A DNA stretch of 64,000 bases from CBDCNH01 sp965219015 (GTDB taxonomy: Bacteria; Pseudomonadota; Alphaproteobacteria; Rhodobacterales; Rhodobacteraceae), in contig CBDCNH010000011.1 of NCBI GenBank assembly GCA_965219015.1, positions 868,001 to 932,000 of the forward strand, read 5' to 3'. A program made the translations under genes and the position numbers. Positions 35,064-42,507 of the stretch are shown here, piece after piece. The notes under the pieces were generated by a model. The model saw only the letters and a list, made by a program, of their open reading frames with translations. It had not been told where the DNA came from and did no database searches. The number at the start of each line of letters is the position of its first letter. The first letter of the stretch is position 1.

Positions 35064-35968
35064 CGACACGGCGCGGTTTTCTTGTTCTCGGGGCGGCCGC
35101 CGCATCCTTCGCGGCGGCCCCTGCGGGGGCGCAGGACCGTCCGCTGGTCGTCTGCGTCAACTACCCGCTGGCCTGGTTCGCCGGGCGACTGGCGGGCGAC
35201 CTCGTCGAGGTCCGCTTCCCGGTCCCCGCCGGCGTCGACCCGTCGTTCTGGAAGCCGACGATCGCCGACATCTCCGCGGTCCAGGCGGCCGACCTCATCG
35301 TCCTGAACGGCGCGGGCTTCGCCACCTGGACCACCCGGACGACGTTGCCGCGCGCCCGCACGGTGGACACCTCCGCCGGCTTTTCCGATGCCTACATCGC
35401 GACCGACACGATCACGCATTCGCACGGCGCCGAAGGCATGCATTCGCACACCGGGATCGCGAGCTACACCTGGCTCGACTTCGCCCAGGCCGCACGGCAG
35501 GCGGGGGCGCTGTCCCTAGCGCTGAAGAAGCTGCTGCCGGAGGACGGGCCGAAGATCGACGCGAGCCTTGCAGCCCTCGTCGCCGATCTCACGGCGCTCG
35601 ATACCGAAGCGCGGAGCGTCGGCGCGAAGACGAAGGGCATGCCGATCATCGCATCGCACCCTCGCTACCAGTATCTCGGACGGGCCTATGGCCTCACCCT
35701 GTCGAATGTCGAATGGGATGCGCGCGAGGCGGCGACCGAGGTCGAATGGCGCGCGCTCGAAGAGAAGATTGCCGAAACCGGCGCCCGGATGTTCCTCTGG
35801 GAAGCCGAACCGGCTCACGCGGCGCGCGACCGGATGTCCGCGCTGGGCGTGACCGACACGGTGTTCCCGCCGCTTGGCATTAGGCCGGCATCGGGCGATT
35901 TCCTGAGCGTGATGCGGCAGAGCCTCGACGCCTTCGGCCGCGCTGCGGACGCGGCGTCGTCCCGCTAG
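35060..35968 (+). CDS. TroA/ZnuA-like metal-binding periplasmic protein, Tat-exported
   Basis: 302 residues. The N-terminus TTRRGFLVLGAAAASFAAAPAGAQ is a twin-arginine signal, so it probably folds before export. The cluster A-I fold is visible: DPSFWKPTIADISAVQAADLIVLNGAGF, a His-rich loop (ITHSHGAEGMHSHTG) and SHPRYQYLGRAYGL (second-lobe His). The usual first-lobe ligand in DPH is Ser here. The gene is GTG-started, overlapping the preceding stop, and it pairs with an FtsX-type rather than a ZnuB-type permease, which is unusual for this family. Confidence 0.85.
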   Translation: MTTRRGFLVLGAAAASFAAAPAGAQDRPLVVCVNYPLAWFAGRLAGDLVEVRFPVPAGVDPSFWKPTIADISAVQAADLIVLNGAGFATWTTRTTLPRARTVDTSAGFSDAYIATDTITHSHGAEGMHSHTGIASYTWLDFAQAARQAGALSLALKKLLPEDGPKIDASLAALVADLTALDTEARSVGAKTKGMPIIASHPRYQYLGRAYGLTLSNVEWDAREAATEVEWRALEEKIAETGARMFLWEAEPAHAARDRMSALGVTDTVFPPLGIRPASGDFLSVMRQSLDAFGRAADAASSR

Positions 35969-35999
35969 CCCGCGCTCCCGGAGCCGAAAGACCGTCGGA

Positions 36000-36340
36000 G
36001 TGGGTCCCCCGTCGGCAGTCTGCCGGGGCACGGGATCATAGGATGCGCGCTTCGTCGGCGTGCTCGCGCGGCATCTCGTCGATGACCGCCCGAAGCGGCG
36101 GTCGAGGACCACATCCGGATGCGCGCGCGCGAACCTTGCGAGGATCGGCTGGACGCGACCCGACCGCGACGCGACCGTGCCTCGCCCATCGCCTGACCGA
36201 TTTCGTCCGATGCAGGGCGCGGACGTCGAAGCACCGCTTCGCCCGCCTCGGTCAACGAAACGCTCCACCTCGACGTGTTGAGGAGCCCGGTGCCAACCCT
36301 CTGCTCGAGTCCCCTCACGCAGCGCGGCCTTGGCCTTCGT
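36000..36340 (-). pseudogene. Decayed LysR-family regulator
   Basis: Minus-strand remnant of a LysR regulator: GLEQRVGTGLLNTSRWSVSLTEAGEAV (end of the winged helix-turn-helix, about 36318-36235) and DEIGQAMGEARSRRGRV, then after a frame change VQPILARFARAHPDVVLD. Start, most of the effector domain and frame are lost. It faces away from the SDR remnant, the classic LysR/target pair arrangement. Confidence 0.65.
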
Positions 36341-36373
36341 CCCGCACAGCAGTTCTTTCCCCGCGGCTGATCC

Positions 36374-36745
36374 ATGACCGACATCGCGCTGGTCGGCTCT
36401 GACGCAAGCGACCTCGACGTCACGGACGCAGGCGTGATCGAGCCGTTTCTGACGGACTTTGGCAAAAGCCGCTACGACGTGATCTATTGCAGCGCCGGCA
36501 TCTACGGACCGCGGCACCTGAGCGTCGTCAAGCCGAGCGGTGCCGAACTGGCCGAGATCATGCTCACCAACTGCTTCGGTCCGATCCGCCTCGCGCACCG
36601 GCTTCCCGGTCGTATGACCGAGAGCGGGACGTCCGCGTTCATGTCGTCCCACCGCGGCAGCACGACGATCACCTCAAAGGCGGGCTCGAACTCTGCCGAG
36701 CCAGCACGGTCGCCCTCGATATCGCCAAGGCGCCGGCGGCCCGGA
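36374..36745 (+). pseudogene. Truncated, frameshifted SDR dehydrogenase
   Basis: Carries the middle of a short-chain dehydrogenase: ALDVTD-like segment (DLDVTDAGVIEPF), YDVIYCSAGIYGPRHLSV (NAG motif as SAG), MLTNCFGPIRLAHRL and SAFMSSHRGS (catalytic Ser), then a frame change to GGLELCRASTVALD where YxxxK would be (Tyr replaced by Cys, Lys by Thr). The N-terminal cofactor loop is missing. Non-functional. Confidence 0.65.
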
Positions 36746-37070
36746 GCCTGCGCCCGAGCCTGATCATGCAGGGCTTGCTCGAGTTTGCCGGACTGGTCCG
36801 CGGAAACGGCATGATCGCCGCCCCGATCGAAGATGGGCAGGCGGGGAGAGCTTGCACACTGATCGGCCCCAGCGCGCTGGCCCGCGAGGACAACATGCGG
36901 CAGGCGGTGGCAGGGGCAGAAATGCCCGAATGGCTTGGGGGGTTGAGCGAGGATTTCGCCCACGATCGCCGCAGCGTGGGTCATCCCCGGCGTGCAGGAC
37001 GCGACCGGCGCGGCGCCATCCGCGTTCGACGGCTTGGCATGGGACTGCGCCGGTGCCTTCGATGCCTGGC
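36746..37070 (+). pseudogene. NmrA-type reductase fragment fused to the SDR remnant
   Basis: SLRPSLIMQGLLEFAGLVRGNGMIAAPIEDGQ is the mid-region of NmrA/NAD(P)-binding reductases; RQAVAGAEMPEWLGGLSEDFA and, in another frame, VQDATGAAPSAFDGLAWD are its C-terminal pieces. The middle and N-terminus are absent, and the join with the SDR remnant near 36745 looks like a deletion junction. From 37071 to 37264 I see nothing further. Confidence 0.6.
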
Positions 37071-37264
37071 GACGCCCGGTTCGATGTCGTCCCGGACTGC
37101 CGCCTGTCCGGCGACCTTCCTGTGGCCCGCAGCCGCCGGCAGCACGTCGCAGACGGCGTGCCGCAAGGTCACTGATCCGAAGCAAGCTTCACCCGCGAAG
37201 CATCGGCACGGAGCTGCCCCGCCGACCCTCGCGCCGTGCGGCAACGCCACTTGCGCCCGTCCGG

Positions 37265-38200
37265 TCATCCGGCGTTGGGCAGCGCCGAGAAGTAGCGCTT
37301 CAATGCAGCGGCGGCGACCTGGACCTTGGCGGTGTGATCGTCGCTGCCGCGCGTGATCATCGTCACCGGGGACGCGCCGGGCCGCCAGCCCGGCAAGACG
37401 CGCACAAGGTCGCCACGTTCGAGTGCCGGACGGACGTCGGGATGGAAGAGCGTGGCGATGCCCATCTCCTCCTCGCAGAGTTGCTGCAGCGCAATCTGGT
37501 TGGTGGTGCTGATGCGGACCGGGGCCTCGATGCGCTCGCGTGCCGCGTCGGGCCCTTCGAGGTCGAGCGCGATCCGTTCGTGCCGCGGCTCGGGGTCGAA
37601 CGTGGACCGGTCGAGGCCGGCACCCGCCATCGCGAGCCAGTCATGGCGCAGCAGGTCAGAGGGCGCAGCCGGCACGCCGCGACGCTCGAGATAGGCCGGG
37701 GCGGCGCAGAGGACGCGGTCGAAGTCGCACAACTTGCGACCGACCCAGTCCGTGTCGGGCACCGCTCCGACGCGCAGCGCCAGATCGACGCGCATGTCGA
37801 TGAGATCCGCCAGCTGATCGTCAAGGATGAGCCGAAGCGTCAGCCCGGGCCAGTCCGCGAGGACAGGTGCGAGCGCGGGCGAGACATGCGCCGCGAACCC
37901 GATCGGCGCAGCGAGGCGCAGCATCCCGTTCGGCGCATCGCGCGCTGCCGCCAAGGAGGCCGTCGCCGCGGCTCCCGCCTCCAGCATGCGCCGGCAATGC
38001 GGCAGGCAGCGCTCGCCCGCCTCGGTCAGCGACAGTTTCCGGGTCGAACGGTTGAGCAGGACGATCCCCGTGCGCGCCTCGAAGCCCCGGATCGTCTGGC
38101 TGACTGCCGAAGGGGTCATCCGAAGGCGCCTCGCCGCCGCGCTCATCGACCCGGCGGACGCAACCTCGGCGAAGACGGCATAAGGGCGGAAGTCTTCCAT
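37265..38200 (-). CDS. LysR-family transcriptional regulator
   Basis: 311 residues. N-terminal winged helix-turn-helix: FAEVASAGSMSAAARRLRMTPSAVSQTIRGFEARTG up to RKLSLTEAG (residues 10-65), then a periplasmic-binding-like effector domain with LRLAAPIGFAAHVSPALAPVLADWPGL. The RTGIVLLNRSTRK form is common in LysR regulators of oxidoreductase genes. It diverges from the DsbA-like gene, its probable target. Effector unknown. Confidence 0.92.
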   Translation of the reverse strand: MEDFRPYAVFAEVASAGSMSAAARRLRMTPSAVSQTIRGFEARTGIVLLNRSTRKLSLTEAGERCLPHCRRMLEAGAAATASLAAARDAPNGMLRLAAPIGFAAHVSPALAPVLADWPGLTLRLILDDQLADLIDMRVDLALRVGAVPDTDWVGRKLCDFDRVLCAAPAYLERRGVPAAPSDLLRHDWLAMAGAGLDRSTFDPEPRHERIALDLEGPDAARERIEAPVRISTTNQIALQQLCEEEMGIATLFHPDVRPALERGDLVRVLPGWRPGASPVTMITRGSDDHTAKVQVAAAALKRYFSALPNAG

Positions 38201-38207
38201 CTTGCAG

Positions 38208-38220
38208 CCTTGCTACAAGG
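38208..38220. promoter_or_regulatory. Candidate LysR operator
   Basis: The inverted repeat CCTTG-CTA-CAAGG sits 8 bases upstream of the LysR start in the 96-base gap between this gene and the divergent DsbA-like gene. LysR proteins bind such interrupted dyads (T-N11-A type) to control themselves and the divergent gene. Confidence 0.5.
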
Positions 38221-38296
38221 TCTTTGGATCAGGGGCCAGATACCCGCGCGACTTTGAAGCCCCTACTTCGGTCGGGACAGGATAGGGAGACGGCTC

Positions 38297-38938
38297 ATGC
38301 AGAACCTCACGCTTCATTACTTCCACGATCCGCTCTGCGGCTGGTGCTACGCCGCCGCGCCGATGGCGGACGCGGTCGAGGCCGCCGGGGGCACGCTGGT
38401 ACTCCACGGCGGCGGGCTCTGGACCGAACCGTCGCGGCTCGCGTCGGAGAAGACGGATCACATCCGCCAGAGCGATGCCCGCATCGCGTCGCTGACGGGA
38501 CAACCGTTCGGACCCGCCTACACGGATGGACTGCTGGGCGGCCCTGAGACTGTCTTCTGGTCGCTGCCGCCGATCGCGGCAGTGCTCGCCGCAGGACAGG
38601 ACGGCAAGGGGGCCGGTCCGCGGATGCTGCACGCGATCCAGATCGCGCACTACCGCGACGGCCGGCGCGTCGTCGACGCCGATGTCCTCGCCGACATCGC
38701 GGCGGAAAGCGGGCTCGACCGGCACGCCTTCGTAGCCGCCTTCGATCTCGCGGCCGCTGCCGGGCATGTCGCGCAAAGCCGCGTGCTCATGCGCCGGTTC
38801 GACTTGCGGGGCTTCCCGAGCTTCCTCATCGAAAGAGGATCTGAACGCGTCCAGGTATTGCACGAAGACTTCTTGGGCCATCCCGACCGCTTCGTCGATG
38901 CGGTCGCCCATGCGGCCACCTCTGCTCTCCAGTCCTGA
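38297..38938 (+). CDS. DsbA-family (FrnE-like) thioredoxin-fold protein
   Basis: 213 residues with the active-site CGWC in DPLCGWCYAAAPM (near residue 15), no signal peptide, and the helical insert plus C-terminal RGFPSFLIERG (cis-Pro region) of the 2-hydroxychromene isomerase/FrnE-like branch. Probably a cytoplasmic disulfide oxidoreductase or isomerase. GGGAG ribosome-binding site. A reductase gene follows after 14 bases; both are probably under the LysR regulator. Confidence 0.88.
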   Translation: MQNLTLHYFHDPLCGWCYAAAPMADAVEAAGGTLVLHGGGLWTEPSRLASEKTDHIRQSDARIASLTGQPFGPAYTDGLLGGPETVFWSLPPIAAVLAAGQDGKGAGPRMLHAIQIAHYRDGRRVVDADVLADIAAESGLDRHAFVAAFDLAAAAGHVAQSRVLMRRFDLRGFPSFLIERGSERVQVLHEDFLGHPDRFVDAVAHAATSALQS

Positions 38939-38952
38939 AAGGAAAACCTGCC

Positions 38953-39576
38953 ATGAAAATCGCTCTGATCGGCGCCACCGGCTTCGTCGGGTCCAAAATC
39001 CTCGCCGAGAGCCTCGAGCGCGGCCACGACGTGACCGCCATCGTCTCGAACACATCGGCTTTGCCGGCGGCCGCGAAGCTGCGCGGCGTGAAGGTCGACG
39101 CCACGGATGCGGACGCGCTTGCCGAAGCCGTCGCGAACCACGATCTCGTCATCAGCGCCTTCAACCCGGGCAAGGATCCCGACGGCAACGGCACCCAGGC
39201 GCTCATCGACGGCGTCCGGCGCTCGGGCGTCGACCGGCTGCTCGCGGTCGGCGGCGCGGGAACCCTGGAGGTGGCGGAAGGCCAGCGAGTGATCGACCAG
39301 CCGGACTTCCCGGCGGAGTGGAAGGACGGCGCCCTCCGCACGGCCGCGTTCCTCGACCAGCTGCGCGCCGAGCCGACGCTCGACTGGGTGTTCGTCAGCC
39401 CGGCCGCACATCTCGTGCCCGGCGACCGGACCGGAACCTACCGTACCGGCGGCGACCGGCTGATGACGGGAGAAGATGGCGAAAGCCGCATCTCGCTCGA
39501 GGACTACGCGGTCGCGATGCTGGACGAGGCAGAGCGCCCGAAGCACCACCGCGCCCGTTTCTCGGTCGCGTACTGA
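38953..39576 (+). CDS. NAD(P)-binding reductase, YwnB/NmrA-like
   Basis: 207 residues starting MKIALIGATGFVGSKILAESLERGHDV: glycine-rich dinucleotide loop GATGFVG at 7-13, then VDATDADALAEAV and LLAVGGAGTLEV, and a C-terminus EDYAVAMLDEAERPKH typical of flavin-reductase-like NAD(P)-binding proteins. Lacks the SDR YxxxK. In an operon with the DsbA-like gene. Physiological substrate unknown. Confidence 0.88.
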   Translation: MKIALIGATGFVGSKILAESLERGHDVTAIVSNTSALPAAAKLRGVKVDATDADALAEAVANHDLVISAFNPGKDPDGNGTQALIDGVRRSGVDRLLAVGGAGTLEVAEGQRVIDQPDFPAEWKDGALRTAAFLDQLRAEPTLDWVFVSPAAHLVPGDRTGTYRTGGDRLMTGEDGESRISLEDYAVAMLDEAERPKHHRARFSVAY

Positions 39577-39639
39577 CGCGCCGATATCTGGCGACGACGT
39601 CTCCCACCCTCTCCGGCGCCCGCCGGCGCGGCCCCGCCC

Positions 39640-40390
39640 ACGCCAAGTTGGCACTGGGCGGCGTCGCGCTCGGCTCGCTCGGGGTCGCGACGATGAGCAA
39701 CCTTCCGCGCTGCAGCCGCGACCTTGGGGTCGGCATTGCAACGAGCGGGCACGCGATCAGCGCACGCGCGCCCGGTGTCGTCACCGCTGCGGGCGATACT
39801 GGGTTCGCGTGCCTCCCGGCGCACGATGCTGGTCATGCCGATCTCAGGGTTCGTGGTTGCCATTCCGCTGGGCGCCACCGGGCCTTCGTTCGGCTGGCTT
39901 CCGGTGATCCGCTTCGTTCCCCGACTGCCGCAAGGCGCCTGTCGCGGTCTCGCGGCAGTCGCTGCCGCCAGTCTCGCGGGCGAGAGCCAACCGGCAACCG
40001 CCGTCAGCCGCGTCATGGCCGTCACCATGCGGGCGTCCCGATGCCCACTTCCTTGCGCTGGCGAGCTTGCGGGTAGGGTTGACGCTCGGCATCGGCAATC
40101 GGCTTCGGCGGTATGTGTGCGATCTACATCTCGTTGGTCCCGACACCCGCGGCGGTGACGCATGCGCCCGCCGCGGACGTTTCCGACGTCCCGGCGTCGT
40201 TTGGTGTCGCAATGACGCACGGCACGCTCGCCGAGCCGAGCTCTGCGAACCAAGCGCCGATGCGAGCCGCGGCTCGTCAGCGACATCCTGTGCGTGGTGG
40301 CTGCCGTCGCCGTCGCCTGCCTGGAGCCGCGCGGATGGCGTGCGCGAGGAGAAATGGCGACGGTCCGGTCGTGCCCGGGAGGATCGATGA
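39640..40390 (+). pseudogene. Frameshifted MFS transporter
   Basis: AKLALGGVALGSLGVATMSNLPRCSRDLGVGIATSGHAIS gives the first helices of an arabinose-efflux-type MFS protein, then a frame change leads to RRTMLVMPISGFVVAI, PSFGWLPVIRFVPRLPQGA and AAASLAGESQPATAVSRVMAV (helices 3-4), and further scraps around 40110-40160. Stops and frame changes prevent a full protein. It follows the reductase gene and was probably its operon partner. Confidence 0.6.
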
Positions 40391-40454
40391 AGCGGTCCTG
40401 AACCCCGACTGCCTGCTGCAATTGCAGGCGACCTTCCCCACGGGCGACGGGCCG

Positions 40455-41459
40455 TCACGGGATGGCGCTCCTTTGTTGTGCGAGGATGGCCAGCTCCTGA
40501 GCCTTGAACGTGCGCGCCTGCGGGCAAGCCGTTTCGGTCCGGTCGCGAATGTCGGAAAGCAGATTTGGAAAGTACGGCAGCGGTTCGCCCGAGCAGTCGA
40601 TGTGGTCGCACCGCGTGCCGTTCGTCAGGAAGAGATGATCGGTTCCCGGCCGCCCGGCCACGTCGACGTACTTCCGCAGCTCGATCGTGCCCTCCGTGCC
40701 GGTGAGGAAAAGCCGGCCGTCGCCCCAGGTTGGCAGGGCATCCGCGGTGAACCAGTCGACGCGGATGTAGCCGCGTGCGCGGTCGGAGGCGAGCGCGATC
40801 TCGCCGAAGTCCTGAAACGCGGGGCGGCTCGGATGGGCGAGGTTGGCGGCGGCAGCAAGCGTGATGCGGGCATCGTCGCTGCCGGTGAAATGCAGGAACT
40901 GCTCGATCTGGTGCGACGCGATGTCGGTGAGGATGCCGCCATAGGTGGCCGCGTCCCAGAACCAGTCGGGACGCGTGGCCGCGTTGAGCCGATGCGGGCC
41001 GAGGCCGGTGGTATGGATCACCCGGCCGATGGCACCGTCGCGGACGAGCCGCGTCGCGACGGTCGTCGCGGGCACCTCGAAGCGCTCGGAAAAATCGACC
41101 GACCAGATGCGCCCCGTCTCCGCCACCGTGTCGCGCAGGCAGCGGAGGTCGTCCTCGGTGATGCAGCCCGGCTTGTCGACCATCACGTCCTTGCCGCGGC
41201 GCATCGCGGCGATGGCGAGGGTGGTGCGCCGGTCGGGCCGCGCGGCGATCACGACGAGCGCGATGGCCGGGTCGTCGAGGATCGCGTCGAGGTCGGTCCG
41301 GCGGGCGGCGTCCGGGAAGCGGCGCTGGAATCCCTCGAGCGGCTGCGGCGTGCCTTCGGTCCAGTAGCCGGCGAGCACGGCCCCGGCGGCGATCAGGCCC
41401 TCCGACATGCCGAAGATGTGCCGGTGGTCGAGGCCGACGGCGGCGAAGCGGACGCTCAT
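40455..41459 (-). CDS. Gfo/Idh/MocA-family oxidoreductase A
   Basis: 334-residue NAD(P)-dependent sugar oxidoreductase. The N-terminal Rossmann domain is less regular than usual (FAAVGLDHRHIFGM), the catalytic EKP motif appears as DKPG (VMVDKPGCI, near residue 97), and the C-terminal domain has GGILTDIASHQIEQFLHF with the conserved His. The ATG overlaps the stop of oxidoreductase B (ATGA at 41456-41459). Part of the hexuronate module; substrate unknown, perhaps a sugar acid. Confidence 0.88.
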   Translation of the reverse strand: MSVRFAAVGLDHRHIFGMSEGLIAAGAVLAGYWTEGTPQPLEGFQRRFPDAARRTDLDAILDDPAIALVVIAARPDRRTTLAIAAMRRGKDVMVDKPGCITEDDLRCLRDTVAETGRIWSVDFSERFEVPATTVATRLVRDGAIGRVIHTTGLGPHRLNAATRPDWFWDAATYGGILTDIASHQIEQFLHFTGSDDARITLAAAANLAHPSRPAFQDFGEIALASDRARGYIRVDWFTADALPTWGDGRLFLTGTEGTIELRKYVDVAGRPGTDHLFLTNGTRCDHIDCSGEPLPYFPNLLSDIRDRTETACPQARTFKAQELAILAQQRSAIP

Positions 41460-42496
41460 GCGACAAGGTCGACGGCGACACGCCGGCCTTTGAGGCCGGA
41501 GCGGACCATCGCGTCGATCAGCGCGTGGACGCGGAGCGCCTCCCGGCCCGTGACCGCCAACGCACGACCCGCGGCGATGGCGCGGGCAAAGTCCTCGATG
41601 AGATCGCGATGCCAGTCGCAGGGAAACGCCATCGGGTCCGCGCCGCTGCCCGAGCCGCTCGCCTCGCCGACCTGCTCCGTGCGCCCGTCGCGCCAGGCCA
41701 CGTCGAGGCGGCCGCCGCGCAGCGTCGCGGTCCCGAGCGTGCCGTCGAGCACCAGCGAGTCCGGCTCGCCGGGCCAGGTCGCGGTCGTCGCCATGACGGA
41801 GCCCACCAGTCCCTTCGCGAAGCTCAGGCCGGCGCTGACGAAGTCCTCCGTCTCCATCCGGTGCAGGCGCGTGGTGGCCGTGAACGCCTGCACCTCCGCG
41901 GCAGGGCCCGTGAGCGACAGCATCAGGTCGAGGACGTGGATCGCCTGGCTGATCATCACGCCGCCGCCGTCGCGCGCCAGCGTGCCGCGCCCCGGCGCGT
42001 CGTAGTAGTCCTGCCCGCGCCACCACGGGACCGTGGCGCGCACGAGAGCGAGGTCGCCGAGCGCGCCCGCGTCCACGAGCGCGCGCAGGCGCCGCGCGCC
42101 GGGCCGGAAGCGGTGCTGGAAGACGATGCCGAGCGGCACGCCCTCCTGCTCGCAGAGCGCCACCAGCCGCCCGGCGGCGGCGAGCGACCGCTCGACCGGC
42201 TTCTCCATCAGGATCGCCTTGCCCGACGCCGCCAGAGCCGCGACGATCTCGGCGCGCGCGTCGGGCGGCGTGGCGAGGATCACGCCGTCGGTGCCGGGAT
42301 CGGTCGCGATGGCCTCGACGCTGTCGAACACGTGCCAGCCGTGGGCCGCGCCGACCCTCTCCGCCGTCGCTCGCGACCGGGTGAACACGCCGCTGACCGC
42401 GACGCGGCCGGCGAGCTGCGACAGCGCCTCGAGATGCGGCTTCGTCGCCATCCCGAGGCCGATCACGGCGAGGCGGGCGAAGGGAGCGTCGGGCAT
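41456..42496 (-). CDS. Gfo/Idh/MocA-family oxidoreductase B
   Basis: 346 residues. Cofactor loop VIGLGMATKPH (near residue 10), ILATPPDARAEIV, catalytic EKP in LMEKPVERS, and GGGVMISQAIHVLDLML with the conserved His in the C-terminal domain. Start taken as ATG 42494-42496 because GGAAG lies 5 bases upstream; a GTG at 42509-42511 overlaps the TRAP gene stop as GTGA and is the alternative. Sits between the TRAP permease and oxidoreductase A. Confidence 0.9.
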   Translation of the reverse strand: MPDAPFARLAVIGLGMATKPHLEALSQLAGRVAVSGVFTRSRATAERVGAAHGWHVFDSVEAIATDPGTDGVILATPPDARAEIVAALAASGKAILMEKPVERSLAAAGRLVALCEQEGVPLGIVFQHRFRPGARRLRALVDAGALGDLALVRATVPWWRGQDYYDAPGRGTLARDGGGVMISQAIHVLDLMLSLTGPAAEVQAFTATTRLHRMETEDFVSAGLSFAKGLVGSVMATTATWPGEPDSLVLDGTLGTATLRGGRLDVAWRDGRTEQVGEASGSGSGADPMAFPCDWHRDLIEDFARAIAAGRALAVTGREALRVHALIDAMVRSGLKGRRVAVDLVA

Positions 42497-42507
42497 GGCA
42501 GCTTCCG

